Below are positions 1 through 7,540 of a stretch of 22,565 nucleotides of DNA, one piece after another. Numbering within the stretch: the first letter of the stretch is position 1; each line of letters opens with the position of its first letter. Position numbers and translations under genes: made by a program. This stretch comes from an uncultured Planctomycetaceae bacterium. GTDB lineage: Bacteria; Planctomycetota; Planctomycetia; Planctomycetales; Planctomycetaceae. The DNA is taken from positions 1-22,565 of the forward strand of contig CAIXQV010000751.1 in the NCBI GenBank assembly GCA_903921605.1, read 5' to 3'. The notes beneath the pieces are model-generated. The model was not told the DNA's origin. It ran no database searches and saw nothing but the letters and a program-made list of their open reading frames with translations.

Positions 1-1038
1 CTTCACAGCATCATTCAGCAGACCGACGTACATCATCGCGATTCGGAAGATAAAGAAGATCACAATCCCGGCGACACCAGCCCAGATGACGCCGCTGAAG
101 ATGGCCGTCATACGATGCATCGCCCGATGAGCATCGTCTTCAAACAGATGACTCATGCGATCCAGTTGTTCGGGCACAGTACCGGTTTCCTCTGCGGTCG
201 CCACAAACTGCAGATATTCATTCGGAAACAACTTCGAAGCCGTTAACGCATCAGCCAACGTCTCCCCTTCAGCCAGTTCCTGCCAGATCAGTGGCTGGGC
301 CATCTGAAATGCTCCGTTGCTGGTGGCCTTCAGGCTGCATTCGAGCGATGGCTTAATTGACATCCCTGCCTGCTGTGTCAGCGCGAAGCACCAGGAGAAA
401 CGAGAAATCGCAAACGAACGCATGCAAGGGCCGATCACCGGCAGGCCAAGCAAAACAGGATGCAACGCAACCTGCCACGCGGTGCTGCGATTGGCCATTT
501 TCCAGACAACGAATCCTGCAACGGCCGCACCAAACCAACCGAGAAACCAAACCCCGGCGCCAGTGGCTCCATACAAGCCAAATCCCAGCACATCAAACGG
601 CTTGCCATTATCGGCAGTTGGCAGGATCCCCAGAATGAACACCAACAATCCAATAATGCCGATTGCCGCCACCAACTGAATCACTGGCCACGCAATGGCC
701 GCGCGGAAATCTTTGACCTGCTTGATGCGAGAGTCATAGTATTTCGCCAGAGCATTGAAGACTTCGGGAACAGAACCAGTCTGCTCACCGACGTTGACAA
801 GATCTCGAAACAAGGGCGGGAATAGTTCGCCCTCTCTTTCGAATGCTTCGCACAAAGTGCGACCACTGGCCACACTGACAACAACGTTCTCGATCGCTCC
901 TGCCATGCGCCGATCGGCGGATTGCCGCGAAGAAGTCTGCAGAGACTTCCGCACCTCAACGCCGGCCTCCATCATTCGCGACATCGAACGACTGAAGGCC
1001 GCCAGGGCAGTCCAGGAAAGTTGAGGATTGGTCAGCAT
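1..1038 (-). CDS. Type II secretion system F family inner-membrane protein (3' end cut by window edge)
   Basis: The minus frame is open from ATG 1038 to the window edge, giving 346 residues with no stop seen. There are two T2SSF-type repeats, at about residues 13-140 and 215-346, each starting with a helix like FSRSMSRMMEAGVEVRKSL or FSWCFALTQQAGMSIKPSL and containing the family's GEQTGS / AEETGT turn. Predicted membrane segments lie near 113-138, 152-180 and 312-338, the usual GspF/PilC arrangement. Family knowledge: these proteins form the inner-membrane platform that couples the assembly ATPase to pseudopilus or pilus growth. At 346 residues the protein is near the length of short family members, so few residues are probably missing. 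The frame stays open a few codons upstream of ATG 1038 (TTG options, stop at about 1094-1096), but no start has a good ribosome site; 1038 was chosen because it begins just before the first repeat. No other secretion gene is visible, so the exact system is unknown. Confidence 0.92.
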   Translation of the reverse strand, partial: MLTNPQLSWTALAAFSRSMSRMMEAGVEVRKSLQTSSRQSADRRMAGAIENVVVSVASGRTLCEAFEREGELFPPLFRDLVNVGEQTGSVPEVFNALAKYYDSRIKQVKDFRAAIAWPVIQLVAAIGIIGLLVFILGILPTADNGKPFDVLGFGLYGATGAGVWFLGWFGAAVAGFVVWKMANRSTAWQVALHPVLLGLPVIGPCMRSFAISRFSWCFALTQQAGMSIKPSLECSLKATSNGAFQMAQPLIWQELAEGETLADALTASKLFPNEYLQFVATAEETGTVPEQLDRMSHLFEDDAHRAMHRMTAIFSGVIWAGVAGIVIFFIFRIAMMYVGLLNDAVK

Positions 1039-1066
1039 AGGAATTCGCAACCATGTCGGGTCGGTC

Positions 1067-1126
1067 AAAAGACGGGGTCCGGAGAATTTGAGTCATTGTC
1101 CGCAACTGAAACCACAGACCCCTTTT
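1067..1126. repeat. REP-like imperfect inverted repeat upstream of the F-family gene
   Basis: In the 192-bp gap between the RND pump stop and the F-family start, AAAAGACGGGGTC (1067-1079) faces GACCCCTTTT (1117-1126). This gives a GGGGTC/GACCCC core with A/T-rich outer arms and an intervening segment of about 37 nt. Short GGGGTC-type palindromes in bacterial intergenic DNA often belong to REP families. No second copy was found in this window, so membership of a repeat family is inference. Confidence 0.35.
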
Positions 1127-1230
1127 CTGAGCTCCACACCAAAACTCATCGAGAGACTGTTAGCTGATTTTTGTCTCAATGTTTCAGCTTGTGACTCAGA
1201 TTGTAGAACGAAAGCCCGCCCGGAAACGAC

Positions 1231-4200
1231 TCAGTCGTCACTTTCCATCGACAATCCTGTCGCAAACCACGGATAAATCGCAGGAACCACGAGCGATGTC
1301 AGCAACGTCGATGTGATCAACCCACCAATCACCACGCTGGCCAGTGGACGCTGCATTTCTGCTCCGTCGCTGGAAGAGAGCGCCATCGGCAGAAATCCCA
1401 GGCTGGCAACCAAAGCCGTCATCAGCACCGGGCGAAGGCGCGACAACGCTGTCTCTCGAGTCGCTTCCGGTAGAGGCATCCCGGATTTCCTCAGGATCTC
1501 CGCGGCACTGACCCAGACCAAACCATTCAACACCGCAACGCCAAACAGTGCGATGAATCCCACACCCGCCGAAATACTGAACGGCATATCACGCAACTGG
1601 AGGGCAAAGATGCCACCGCTTGCGGCCATCGGCACTGCCATAAAGATCAACAGAGCCAGACGCGTCGACTTAAACGACGTGTACAGCAAAAGGAAAATCA
1701 TGAGCAGCACAACAGGCGTGATCAGAATCAAACGCTTGCTGGCCGACTGCAAGTTCTCAAAATCGCCGCCCCAGCGAATCTCATAGCCAGTGGGCATTGG
1801 AACAACCTTACCCACAGCCTTTTGCGCATCTTCCACGAACCCCGCCACGTCTCGCCCACGTACGTTGGCCGATACGAATGTACGACGACGGTTGGATTCA
1901 TGCTCGACAGACGGTGGAGTTTCCTCAATACGAATGTCTGCCAGCTCATCAAGCGGAACTGGCTTGCCACCAGCTTCCGCAACAGGCAACTGCTTTAACC
2001 GTTCAATTTCAGATCGCCATTCATCTGGCAGCCGAACCTGAATCGGAAACCGTGCACGACCTTCGAAGATGATTCCAACCTGCCGCCCACCCATGGCTTC
2101 GACAACATCCATGACCTGCTGAGCTTCGATGCCATAACGCGCCATGGCCTGACGATCAGGAACAATGGTTATGGTCGTCAGATTGGCCTGATAGTCGGCC
2201 TTCACATCCACAGCTCCGGGAATAGTTTTCAGAGTATGTTCGATCTCCTTCGAAAGCCGAGCCAGCGTTGGCAAATCATCACCATAAAGCAATACGGCCA
2301 CATCCGCTTTGACGCCGGCAACCAGCTCATCAACTCGCATTTCGATTGGCTGAGTAAACCCGAAGGTCACACCCGGCACGCGGCTGTTCAACACTTCCGA
2401 CATTTCTTCAATCAGCTTTTCGCGAGTGATCCCGGGGCGCCATTCGTGATGATCCTTCAGCATGACCCAGACGTCCGTCTGATGCACGCCCATCACATCG
2501 TTAGCAATTTCCGGACGCCCGGTCTTGCAAAAGACCGTTTTCACTTCTTTATCAAACTTCATCAGCTCCGTTTCAATCTGCTGCGACATTCCAATCGCAC
2601 CTTCCAGAGTCGCACTTGGAAGTCGCACGGCTTCGATCAGCAGGTCACCTTCTTCAAGCCGAGGCATGAATTCGCGGCCCAGATTCATTCCGACCGGTAT
2701 ACTGATCCCAAAGACGATCAGAGCAATGAGTGTTGTAATTCGCGGCGAAGCAATGGCCCGAGTCACCACGGGCGTGTAAAACCACTTAATCCAGCGTACC
2801 AGAAAGACTTCTTTGTCCTTCATGTTTTTGGGCAGCACCAATGATGCGATCGCCGGCATGAATGTCATGGAAAGAATCAGTGATCCTCCCAGAGCAAACA
2901 ACACCGTCAATGCCATCGGACGAAACAGTTTTCCTTCTGTCCCCTGCAACATCAGGATCGGCAGATACACGACGGAGATAATGAGTTCGCCAAACATCGT
3001 TGGCTTACGAACTTCGATCGCGGCATCCCGAATCACATCGGTACGACTACGCCCCTCCGAATTGTGTGACAGGCGATGAATACAGTTCTCGATCATGATC
3101 ACGGATGAGTCCACAATCAGACCAAAGTCGATCGCTCCCAGACTCATCAAGCTGGCCGTCACGCCAAACACCTGCATCATGCTGGTTGCAAACAACATGG
3201 AAAGCGGAATCGCCAGAGCCGTAATCAGACCGGCCCGGAAACTGCCCAGCATCACCAGCAGAACCAGGATCACCAGCGCACCGCCGTGAAACAGATTGTC
3301 CAGCACAGTGGCCAGAGTTCGGCCGATCAGTGCTGACCGATCGTAAGTGATCTCAATATGGATCCCTTTCGGCATCGTCTTTTCAATCTCAGCGATGCGC
3401 TCTTTGACTCGCCCCACAACCTCTCGGGAGTTTTCGCCGATCAGCATCATCACAAGACCGGTCACAGCTTCGCCTCGTCCATCGCGTGTCACCGCACCCT
3501 GACGCGTCATGGGTTCAATGCTGACTGTGGCCACATCACGAATTAACAGCGGCGTCCCTCCCGCTTCACGCCGAATCACGATCTGTTCAAGATCTCCGAT
3601 GCTGGTCACGATCGCCTGGCCGCGCAGAAATCTCTGCTCATTATGATGTATGACATAACCGCCACCAGCGGATGCGTTATTGGATTCAAGTGCTGTGAAG
3701 ATCTGTTCCAGCGTCACCGAATAACTATTCAGCAATTCCGGGTTGGGACGGACCTCAAAAGTCTGATAGAAGCCACCATGAGTATTGATTTCCGTGACGC
3801 CTTTGACCTCCCGTAGCCGTGGGGCAACGTCCCATTCCAGAATTGTACGCAGTTCCATTGGCGTATGATTCTCGCCGCGAACTTCAAACTGCAGAATCTC
3901 TCCCAACGCGGTCGTGAGCGGGCCCATCTCCGGCACTCCGTAGCCTGCCGGGATCTTCGAGGCCGCATTACTCAATCGTTCTGCGACGAGCTGTCTGGCA
4001 CGATAAATATCAGTGCCTTCTTCGAAGACAATCGTGACCACTGAGATACCGAATTTTGAGACGCTTCGCAGCTCCTCCACATCCGGAAGCCCACCCATCG
4101 TGACTTCAACCGGCTGGGTGACGAAACGCTCTACTTCGACCGGCGATAAAGAGCCCGCATCAGTGATCACCGTCACCTGAACATTGGTCATGTCGGGAAC

Positions 4201-4314
4201 AGCATCGATCGGCAGATGATAAGCCGCATTCAATCCCGCAGCCGCCATCAGCAGAGTCCCGGTGAGTACCAGAAAGCGGTTATCGAGAGTTAACTTAATC
4301 AGGTGAGCCAACAT
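1231..4314 (-). CDS. Heavy-metal efflux RND permease, CzcA/CusA (HME-RND) family
   Basis: This 1027-residue protein has the length and order of an HME-RND pump: TM1 at about 10-30, a periplasmic porter loop, TM2-6 at about 335-500, TM7 near 525-545, a second periplasmic loop, and TM8-12 at about 850-1015. In TM4 the family's proton-relay/metal motif reads DFGLIVDSSVIMIEN, with D396, D402 and E409 spaced exactly like D402/D408/E415 of CzcA. The spacing points to a divalent-cation pump (Zn/Co/Cd/Ni type) rather than CusA, which lacks the DFG aspartate. CzcA proteins usually have DGA after the second Asp; here it is DSS. The role would be proton-driven export of metal from periplasm or cytoplasm as a trimer with an adaptor and an outer-membrane channel. 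The adaptor gene lies upstream on the same strand, 269 bp away. Start ATG 4314 has no clear Shine-Dalgarno. Metal specificity cannot be fixed from sequence. Confidence 0.95.
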   Translation of the reverse strand: MLAHLIKLTLDNRFLVLTGTLLMAAAGLNAAYHLPIDAVPDMTNVQVTVITDAGSLSPVEVERFVTQPVEVTMGGLPDVEELRSVSKFGISVVTIVFEEGTDIYRARQLVAERLSNAASKIPAGYGVPEMGPLTTALGEILQFEVRGENHTPMELRTILEWDVAPRLREVKGVTEINTHGGFYQTFEVRPNPELLNSYSVTLEQIFTALESNNASAGGGYVIHHNEQRFLRGQAIVTSIGDLEQIVIRREAGGTPLLIRDVATVSIEPMTRQGAVTRDGRGEAVTGLVMMLIGENSREVVGRVKERIAEIEKTMPKGIHIEITYDRSALIGRTLATVLDNLFHGGALVILVLLVMLGSFRAGLITALAIPLSMLFATSMMQVFGVTASLMSLGAIDFGLIVDSSVIMIENCIHRLSHNSEGRSRTDVIRDAAIEVRKPTMFGELIISVVYLPILMLQGTEGKLFRPMALTVLFALGGSLILSMTFMPAIASLVLPKNMKDKEVFLVRWIKWFYTPVVTRAIASPRITTLIALIVFGISIPVGMNLGREFMPRLEEGDLLIEAVRLPSATLEGAIGMSQQIETELMKFDKEVKTVFCKTGRPEIANDVMGVHQTDVWVMLKDHHEWRPGITREKLIEEMSEVLNSRVPGVTFGFTQPIEMRVDELVAGVKADVAVLLYGDDLPTLARLSKEIEHTLKTIPGAVDVKADYQANLTTITIVPDRQAMARYGIEAQQVMDVVEAMGGRQVGIIFEGRARFPIQVRLPDEWRSEIERLKQLPVAEAGGKPVPLDELADIRIEETPPSVEHESNRRRTFVSANVRGRDVAGFVEDAQKAVGKVVPMPTGYEIRWGGDFENLQSASKRLILITPVVLLMIFLLLYTSFKSTRLALLIFMAVPMAASGGIFALQLRDMPFSISAGVGFIALFGVAVLNGLVWVSAAEILRKSGMPLPEATRETALSRLRPVLMTALVASLGFLPMALSSSDGAEMQRPLASVVIGGLITSTLLTSLVVPAIYPWFATGLSMESDD

Positions 4315-4437
4315 GGAGATTCTTTCAGCGAAGGTTTCGCGATTTTCGTGCAGAGAAAACGAGCCTCTCGATCAGACGGAGGCGTCCAGCATTCCCGATG
4401 CGGTCCGGTCCACAACGTGAACCGGGATTCCTTATTT

Positions 4438-4556
4438 CGTATGAGCCAACCAGCGATAGCGGGGTGTTGTTTTAATCGTTTAACGACAAGCCGCAGGTGT
4501 CGTTGCACGATTTCGCCTCCGCCTGCGGCTCGCCATTAAACGAAATGGCTCATGAC
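4438..4556. repeat. Long imperfect palindromic element between adaptor and pump genes
   Basis: The outer arms are ATGAGCCA (4441-4448) and TGGCTCAT (4546-4553), perfectly complementary and flanked by further partial pairing. The inner arms are about 22-24 nt: 4478-4499 pairs with 4520-4541 at 18 of 22 positions, sharing the core AGCCGCAGG / CCTGCGGCT and GTTTAA / TTAAAC. A 22-nt stretch very like the right inner arm recurs at 13577-13598 (19 of 22 identical), so this is a dispersed unit rather than a private terminator. It could fold into a large hairpin in the transcript between the two efflux genes and tune expression of the pump relative to the adaptor; that role is inference. Confidence 0.65.
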
Positions 4557-4583
4557 GCGGCTCTATCAACAACCCGCCACTGT

Positions 4584-6077
4584 CTATTCTGATTCACCCT
4601 GCAGCAACAGCTCGCTCTTCAAATAGAAGCCGCCATGGGCCACCACTTTTTCACCCTGGCTCAAACCTGAAAGGACTTCAACCATTCCTGCCGTATGTAT
4701 GCCCGGTGTGATGTCGACTCTGCGAAACGTGGAGTCTCCATCGGGCGTAAACACAAATGACTTCTGGTCATGTTCCAACAGCGACGATTCAGGAATTGCC
4801 AGCGATTCATGAGCATCTGCAACTGGCACTGCGACTCGAACGAACATTCCTGGACGCAGTCGACCATCGGAATTATCAATCACGGCCACAAGTGGAACCG
4901 CATTTGTCGCAGGATCCACTTCGCGTCCCACGAAGTACACATTGGCCTTTCGAGACGCCTGGCTCGAGCCTGATGTGAACACCTGCAATTCGTCTCCGGG
5001 CTTCAGCGTCAGTGCGTTCCATTCACGTTCACGCAGATCGGCGGCAACCCAAAGAGTTGTGGTGTCTGCGAGAGTCAGAATCGCATCTCCGACATCAACA
5101 CGTTCCGTGGCAGCAAACTGACGGCGTTCAATAGTGCCAGCAAATGGTGCTCGCAAACGCACAACCGAGAGCAGCTCCGGTTGAAGATCAGCATCCGCAT
5201 CAGCCTTCTCGACCACATTCGGGGCACCTGGCTCAGCGAGTGATTTCCCCAGCAGTGTTCGCACCGTCTGCAGGCTGACTCGATGTCTTCGGTCTGCATC
5301 TTCCGCCTGAGCCTCAGACTGTCGGCAACTTTGGAGTGCCGTAAAGGTCTGCTCCTCAAGTGCCGCCATCAGCGCTGCTTCGGCATTGTCCCGATTGTTG
5401 ACTCGCTCCTCGACTGTCCTGCCGGGTATCACACCACTTTTCGCATTTTGCTCAGCAGACGCCACGAGCGACTCGGCCAGCAGCAGATCAGAATATGCTG
5501 TCAGCAACTGATCACGCGATTTCCCCAGGATCGTGTCACGAAACTGCACTCTGATATCTTCAACCGACACGCGTTTTCGAATGGCGTCAGTCAGTTTCTG
5601 CAAGCCTTCGCATGTGGACTTCTGCCAGTCACGATTCTCCGTCGCGAGTCGAAGCTCAGCCTGTCGCTGAAGGACGTCCGCTCGCGCATTGCCTACCTCG
5701 GGACTATTGAGTTCCACCAGGACATCACCAGCCTGAACAGATTCACCCGGACGCACCTTGACGTCCATAATGATCCCGGCCGATGCCGATCGAATCTCAA
5801 CATGGCGGCGGTCGTCATATTGAAGCCGCCCGGGAACCTGGCTCACCGGCCGCAGCACATTTGTTGTCACTTCCGATAACGACACACCAACGACTTCCAG
5901 TTTCTGTGGTGGTAATGTCACGCTCATCGAATCAACTGCCGGCTCCACGACAACTGGCTCTGAACTCGTCATCTCAGGTTTCGGCTTATCCGGCTGGAAA
6001 TACTGCCAACCAAACCAACCTGTGATGGCAGCGGCAACGGTTACAACGCCAGTAATTACATTCTTCTTTGAGGGCAT
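4584..6077 (-). CDS. Efflux RND periplasmic adaptor (membrane fusion protein, CzcB/CusB/HlyD-like)
   Basis: The product has 497 residues. One N-terminal membrane anchor (about 7-25) is followed by a linker rich in Pro, Glu and Val, then a split lipoyl domain: the first half is near 90-127 (SASAGIIMDVKVRPGESVQAG, ending VLVELNSPEVG). A long helical hairpin, about residues 127-275 and rich in Ala, Gln and Glu, should reach the outer-membrane channel. The second lipoyl half follows (LRAPFAGTIERR), then a beta-barrel domain (LWVAADLREREWNALTLKPGD, ending LQVFT) and a C-terminal membrane-proximal domain ending with GEKVVAHGGFYLKSELL, typical of CzcB/CusB. It links the RND pump to an outer-membrane factor. 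No His- or Met-rich metal-binding tail is evident, unlike some CusB/CzcB proteins. ATG 6077 has a GAGAGA stretch about 10 nt upstream. It sits between the Cys/His-rich gene and the pump on the same strand. Confidence 0.93.
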   Translation of the reverse strand: MPSKKNVITGVVTVAAAITGWFGWQYFQPDKPKPEMTSSEPVVVEPAVDSMSVTLPPQKLEVVGVSLSEVTTNVLRPVSQVPGRLQYDDRRHVEIRSASAGIIMDVKVRPGESVQAGDVLVELNSPEVGNARADVLQRQAELRLATENRDWQKSTCEGLQKLTDAIRKRVSVEDIRVQFRDTILGKSRDQLLTAYSDLLLAESLVASAEQNAKSGVIPGRTVEERVNNRDNAEAALMAALEEQTFTALQSCRQSEAQAEDADRRHRVSLQTVRTLLGKSLAEPGAPNVVEKADADADLQPELLSVVRLRAPFAGTIERRQFAATERVDVGDAILTLADTTTLWVAADLREREWNALTLKPGDELQVFTSGSSQASRKANVYFVGREVDPATNAVPLVAVIDNSDGRLRPGMFVRVAVPVADAHESLAIPESSLLEHDQKSFVFTPDGDSTFRRVDITPGIHTAGMVEVLSGLSQGEKVVAHGGFYLKSELLLQGESE

Positions 6078-6180
6078 GGTTCGTCATCTCTCTGAAAATG
6101 CCTGCATGAACTTGTCGCGAGAAGTTCGGATTCAAGGTTCCGATGGCGACACAAGAAAGCCGTCAATGAGATGACTGGCT

Positions 6181-6657
6181 TTAAATCAGGCACACACCCG
6201 TGACGGCACAGAGTGGCACGTCAGTCAAAGGTGATGAGAGAGCAACATGTTTGCGGTACTGGTCTGCTACAGAGCCCAGACCATGCATATCAGTGACAAC
6301 ACACCCCAATCCAGGGCCGTGATCGAAGGCAAACACAATCTCGTTGGCCGCAGCATCGGAAGGAAGACTCGCAGCAGCACAGGCGAAGACAGCAAGCTCG
6401 GGAGCCGTTTGATCACGCTCCGGCAATTCGCGACCTGTTACATCTTCTGGAAACGCCAGATGCCAATGAAGGCCAGCACAAATCTCACAGCAACCGTCAT
6501 CATGAAACCGCTGCTGATGCTTGTTGAGTTGCTCAGATGAGCCCAACCAGCCGTGATCATGCAGGACGGGAACCGGTCCTCTCCACGCACTCAAGCACAA
6601 CAACAGGCAGAACACCTGATGCAGCATTGAATGATGTTGAGAGAAAAAACGGCTCAT
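6181..6657 (-). CDS. Small exported Cys/His-rich protein heading the metal-efflux unit (unknown function)
   Basis: The product has 158 residues from ATG 6657. An in-frame upstream ATG at 6723 would add 22 residues, and an inner ATG at 6627 would remove 10. A hydrophobic stretch at about 12-24 (HQVFCLLLCLSAW) looks like a signal peptide or anchor. After it come dense potential metal ligands: HDH (33-35), H47, H52, CCEIC (56-60), HWH (64-66), and further His/Cys at about 93, 113, 119, 125, 137, 150 and 156. I do not recognise a named family. It precedes the adaptor gene by 103 bp on the same strand, so an accessory periplasmic metal chaperone, buffer or sensor is a reasonable inference. It is not a recognisable outer-membrane channel. 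The start is uncertain because no ribosome site is well placed; a GGGGAG lies about 25 nt upstream of 6657 inside a palindrome. Confidence 0.62.
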   Translation of the reverse strand: MSRFFSQHHSMLHQVFCLLLCLSAWRGPVPVLHDHGWLGSSEQLNKHQQRFHDDGCCEICAGLHWHLAFPEDVTGRELPERDQTAPELAVFACAAASLPSDAAANEIVFAFDHGPGLGCVVTDMHGLGSVADQYRKHVALSSPLTDVPLCAVTGVCLI

Positions 6658-6671
6658 ACAAATTTTACCCA

Positions 6672-6685
6672 GGGAGAAATCTCCC
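6672..6685. promoter_or_regulatory. Perfect 14-bp inverted repeat at the 5' leader of the Cys/His-rich gene
   Basis: GGGAGAAATCTCCC is its own reverse complement apart from the central AA/TT step. It lies 15 nt upstream of ATG 6657. In the leftward transcript the only purine-rich ribosome-site-like run (GGGGAG) is one arm of this repeat, so it could act either as a DNA operator or as a small hairpin that hides the ribosome site. Both roles are inference. Confidence 0.4.
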
Positions 6686-6840
6686 CTTCTATTATCGGCA
6701 GTACCCCGTACCGAACTGCACAACCTCAGAGAACGACGCGTTCATCGTAGTTCCGAAAGCGAGCCCATGCCCAAGTTCTCTTTCGCTACCCTATTGCATC
6801 TTGCCCGTCCCGGAGAGCGAAGGCAAGTCCTTTTCGACTC

Positions 6841-6855
6841 TTGTACACTGTACAA
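6841..6855. promoter_or_regulatory. Perfect 15-bp palindrome, candidate operator
   Basis: TTGTACACTGTACAA is a perfect palindrome around a central C, in the middle of the divergent gap. It contains TACA and TGTA half-sites as in BlaI/MecI/CopY-type operators, but those normally have two bases between half-sites and here there is one, so assignment to that family is only suggestive. Its position fits control of the leftward efflux unit (184 bp from 6657) or the rightward gene (123 bp from 6978). No regulator gene is present in the window. Confidence 0.5.
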
Positions 6856-6977
6856 CATACGAATTTACGCTTTGTCCCGGCCAAAACGCCTTTACATTAT
6901 CACTTCCGGTACAATATTCCTGAAGGATGCACGAACGGCTTCCGGCCCTTAAGGCATTTCGTAACGGAGAGATAACC

Positions 6978-7481
6978 ATGAATTCCACAAAGGCTGGTTA
7001 CCTGACTTTGGCAGTACTTATGCTGCTGGGAGTCTTCCAGCACGCTTGGTATTGGCCACAACTGCCGGAACGAGTTGCAACTCATTTTGGAATCGATGGA
7101 AAACCCAATGACTGGATGTCTCGATCCACGTCGACCGTTGTTTTTCTCGTTCTCCAATTGGGCGTTCCAGTCTTCATGCTCGCCATGACTTCACTGGCGG
7201 CCCGCATGCCCGTCTCCATGGTGAACATACCGAACCGCGCATACTGGCTTCACGCGGAACGACGTGTCGCCACGATGGCTCATATGTCGTTGATAATGAC
7301 ATGGATTGCCGTCCTCACGTCATTGTTCATGACAGTGATCGGTCACCTGACATTCATTGCCAACAAAACCGGAGACGGACTAAACCTTCCACTTTTTCTG
7401 TCAGCACTGGTAACATTTCTGATCGCGGTCTTCACGATTGCTGGTCGCAGCATGTGGCACTTTCGCATGCCAAGGCAGTAG
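6978..7481 (+). CDS. DUF1648 domain small integral membrane protein
   Basis: The product has 167 residues from ATG 6978, which has GGAG about 9 nt upstream; the longer open frame from 6927 lacks this and adds a charged, unlikely N-terminus. The first segment (about 7-24) is followed by PERVATHFGIDGKPNDWMS, the signature of DUF1648 (P..IP.HWG..G.PD.W), then three more hydrophobic helices near 53-72, 98-120 and 134-153. DUF1648 occurs in SdpI-type immunity proteins and other small membrane proteins; here no SdpI partner genes are visible, so the function is unknown. The gene is divergent from the metal unit and convergent with the DUF1552 gene. Confidence 0.85.
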   Translation: MNSTKAGYLTLAVLMLLGVFQHAWYWPQLPERVATHFGIDGKPNDWMSRSTSTVVFLVLQLGVPVFMLAMTSLAARMPVSMVNIPNRAYWLHAERRVATMAHMSLIMTWIAVLTSLFMTVIGHLTFIANKTGDGLNLPLFLSALVTFLIAVFTIAGRSMWHFRMPRQ

Positions 7482-7493
7482 GTCTCACCAACC

Positions 7494-7513
7494 ATTTTTG
7501 CACTGCGAAAAAT
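7494..7513. terminator. Weak hairpin between convergent genes
   Basis: ATTTTTGC (7494-7501) faces GC-G-AAAAAT (7505-7513) in the 59-bp gap between the DUF1648 stop and the DUF1552 stop. The stem is A/T-rich with a bulged G, and the arms themselves give a T-run on either strand. It could serve as a bidirectional terminator but is weak. Confidence 0.3.
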
Positions 7514-7540
7514 CAATCACCGCAACGAGTTATCTCAAGA

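Larger units (their letters stand above)
6658..6977. promoter_or_regulatory. Divergent control region between metal-efflux unit and DUF1648 gene
   Basis: This 320-bp gap has no convincing gene. It must hold the promoters for the leftward efflux unit and the rightward DUF1648 gene. For the rightward side, TTTACA (6891-6896) and AATATT (6913-6918), 16 nt apart, form a weak -35/-10 candidate, and TACAAT at 6910-6915 is an alternative -10. Two inverted repeats inside it are listed separately. I could not pick a leftward promoter with confidence. Confidence 0.5.

Noticed and set aside
1226..1238. 13-bp palindrome ACGACTCAGTCGT over the RND pump stop codon
   Set aside because: Partly coding, short, and no T-run; probably chance.
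2236..2844. 202-codon plus-strand frame
   Set aside because: It lies entirely opposite the RND pump, whose motifs are certain; this is a shadow frame.
5283..5879. 198-codon plus-strand frame
   Set aside because: Antisense shadow of the periplasmic adaptor.
6841..6855. Firm call of a BlaI/CopY operator
   Set aside because: The half-sites fit, but the spacer is one base rather than two and no cognate regulator gene is present, so it is listed only as a candidate operator.
6927..6977. Longer start for the DUF1648 gene (ATG 6927)
   Set aside because: ATG 6978 has a GGAG site and starts the first membrane helix; the 17 extra residues are charged and unlikely.
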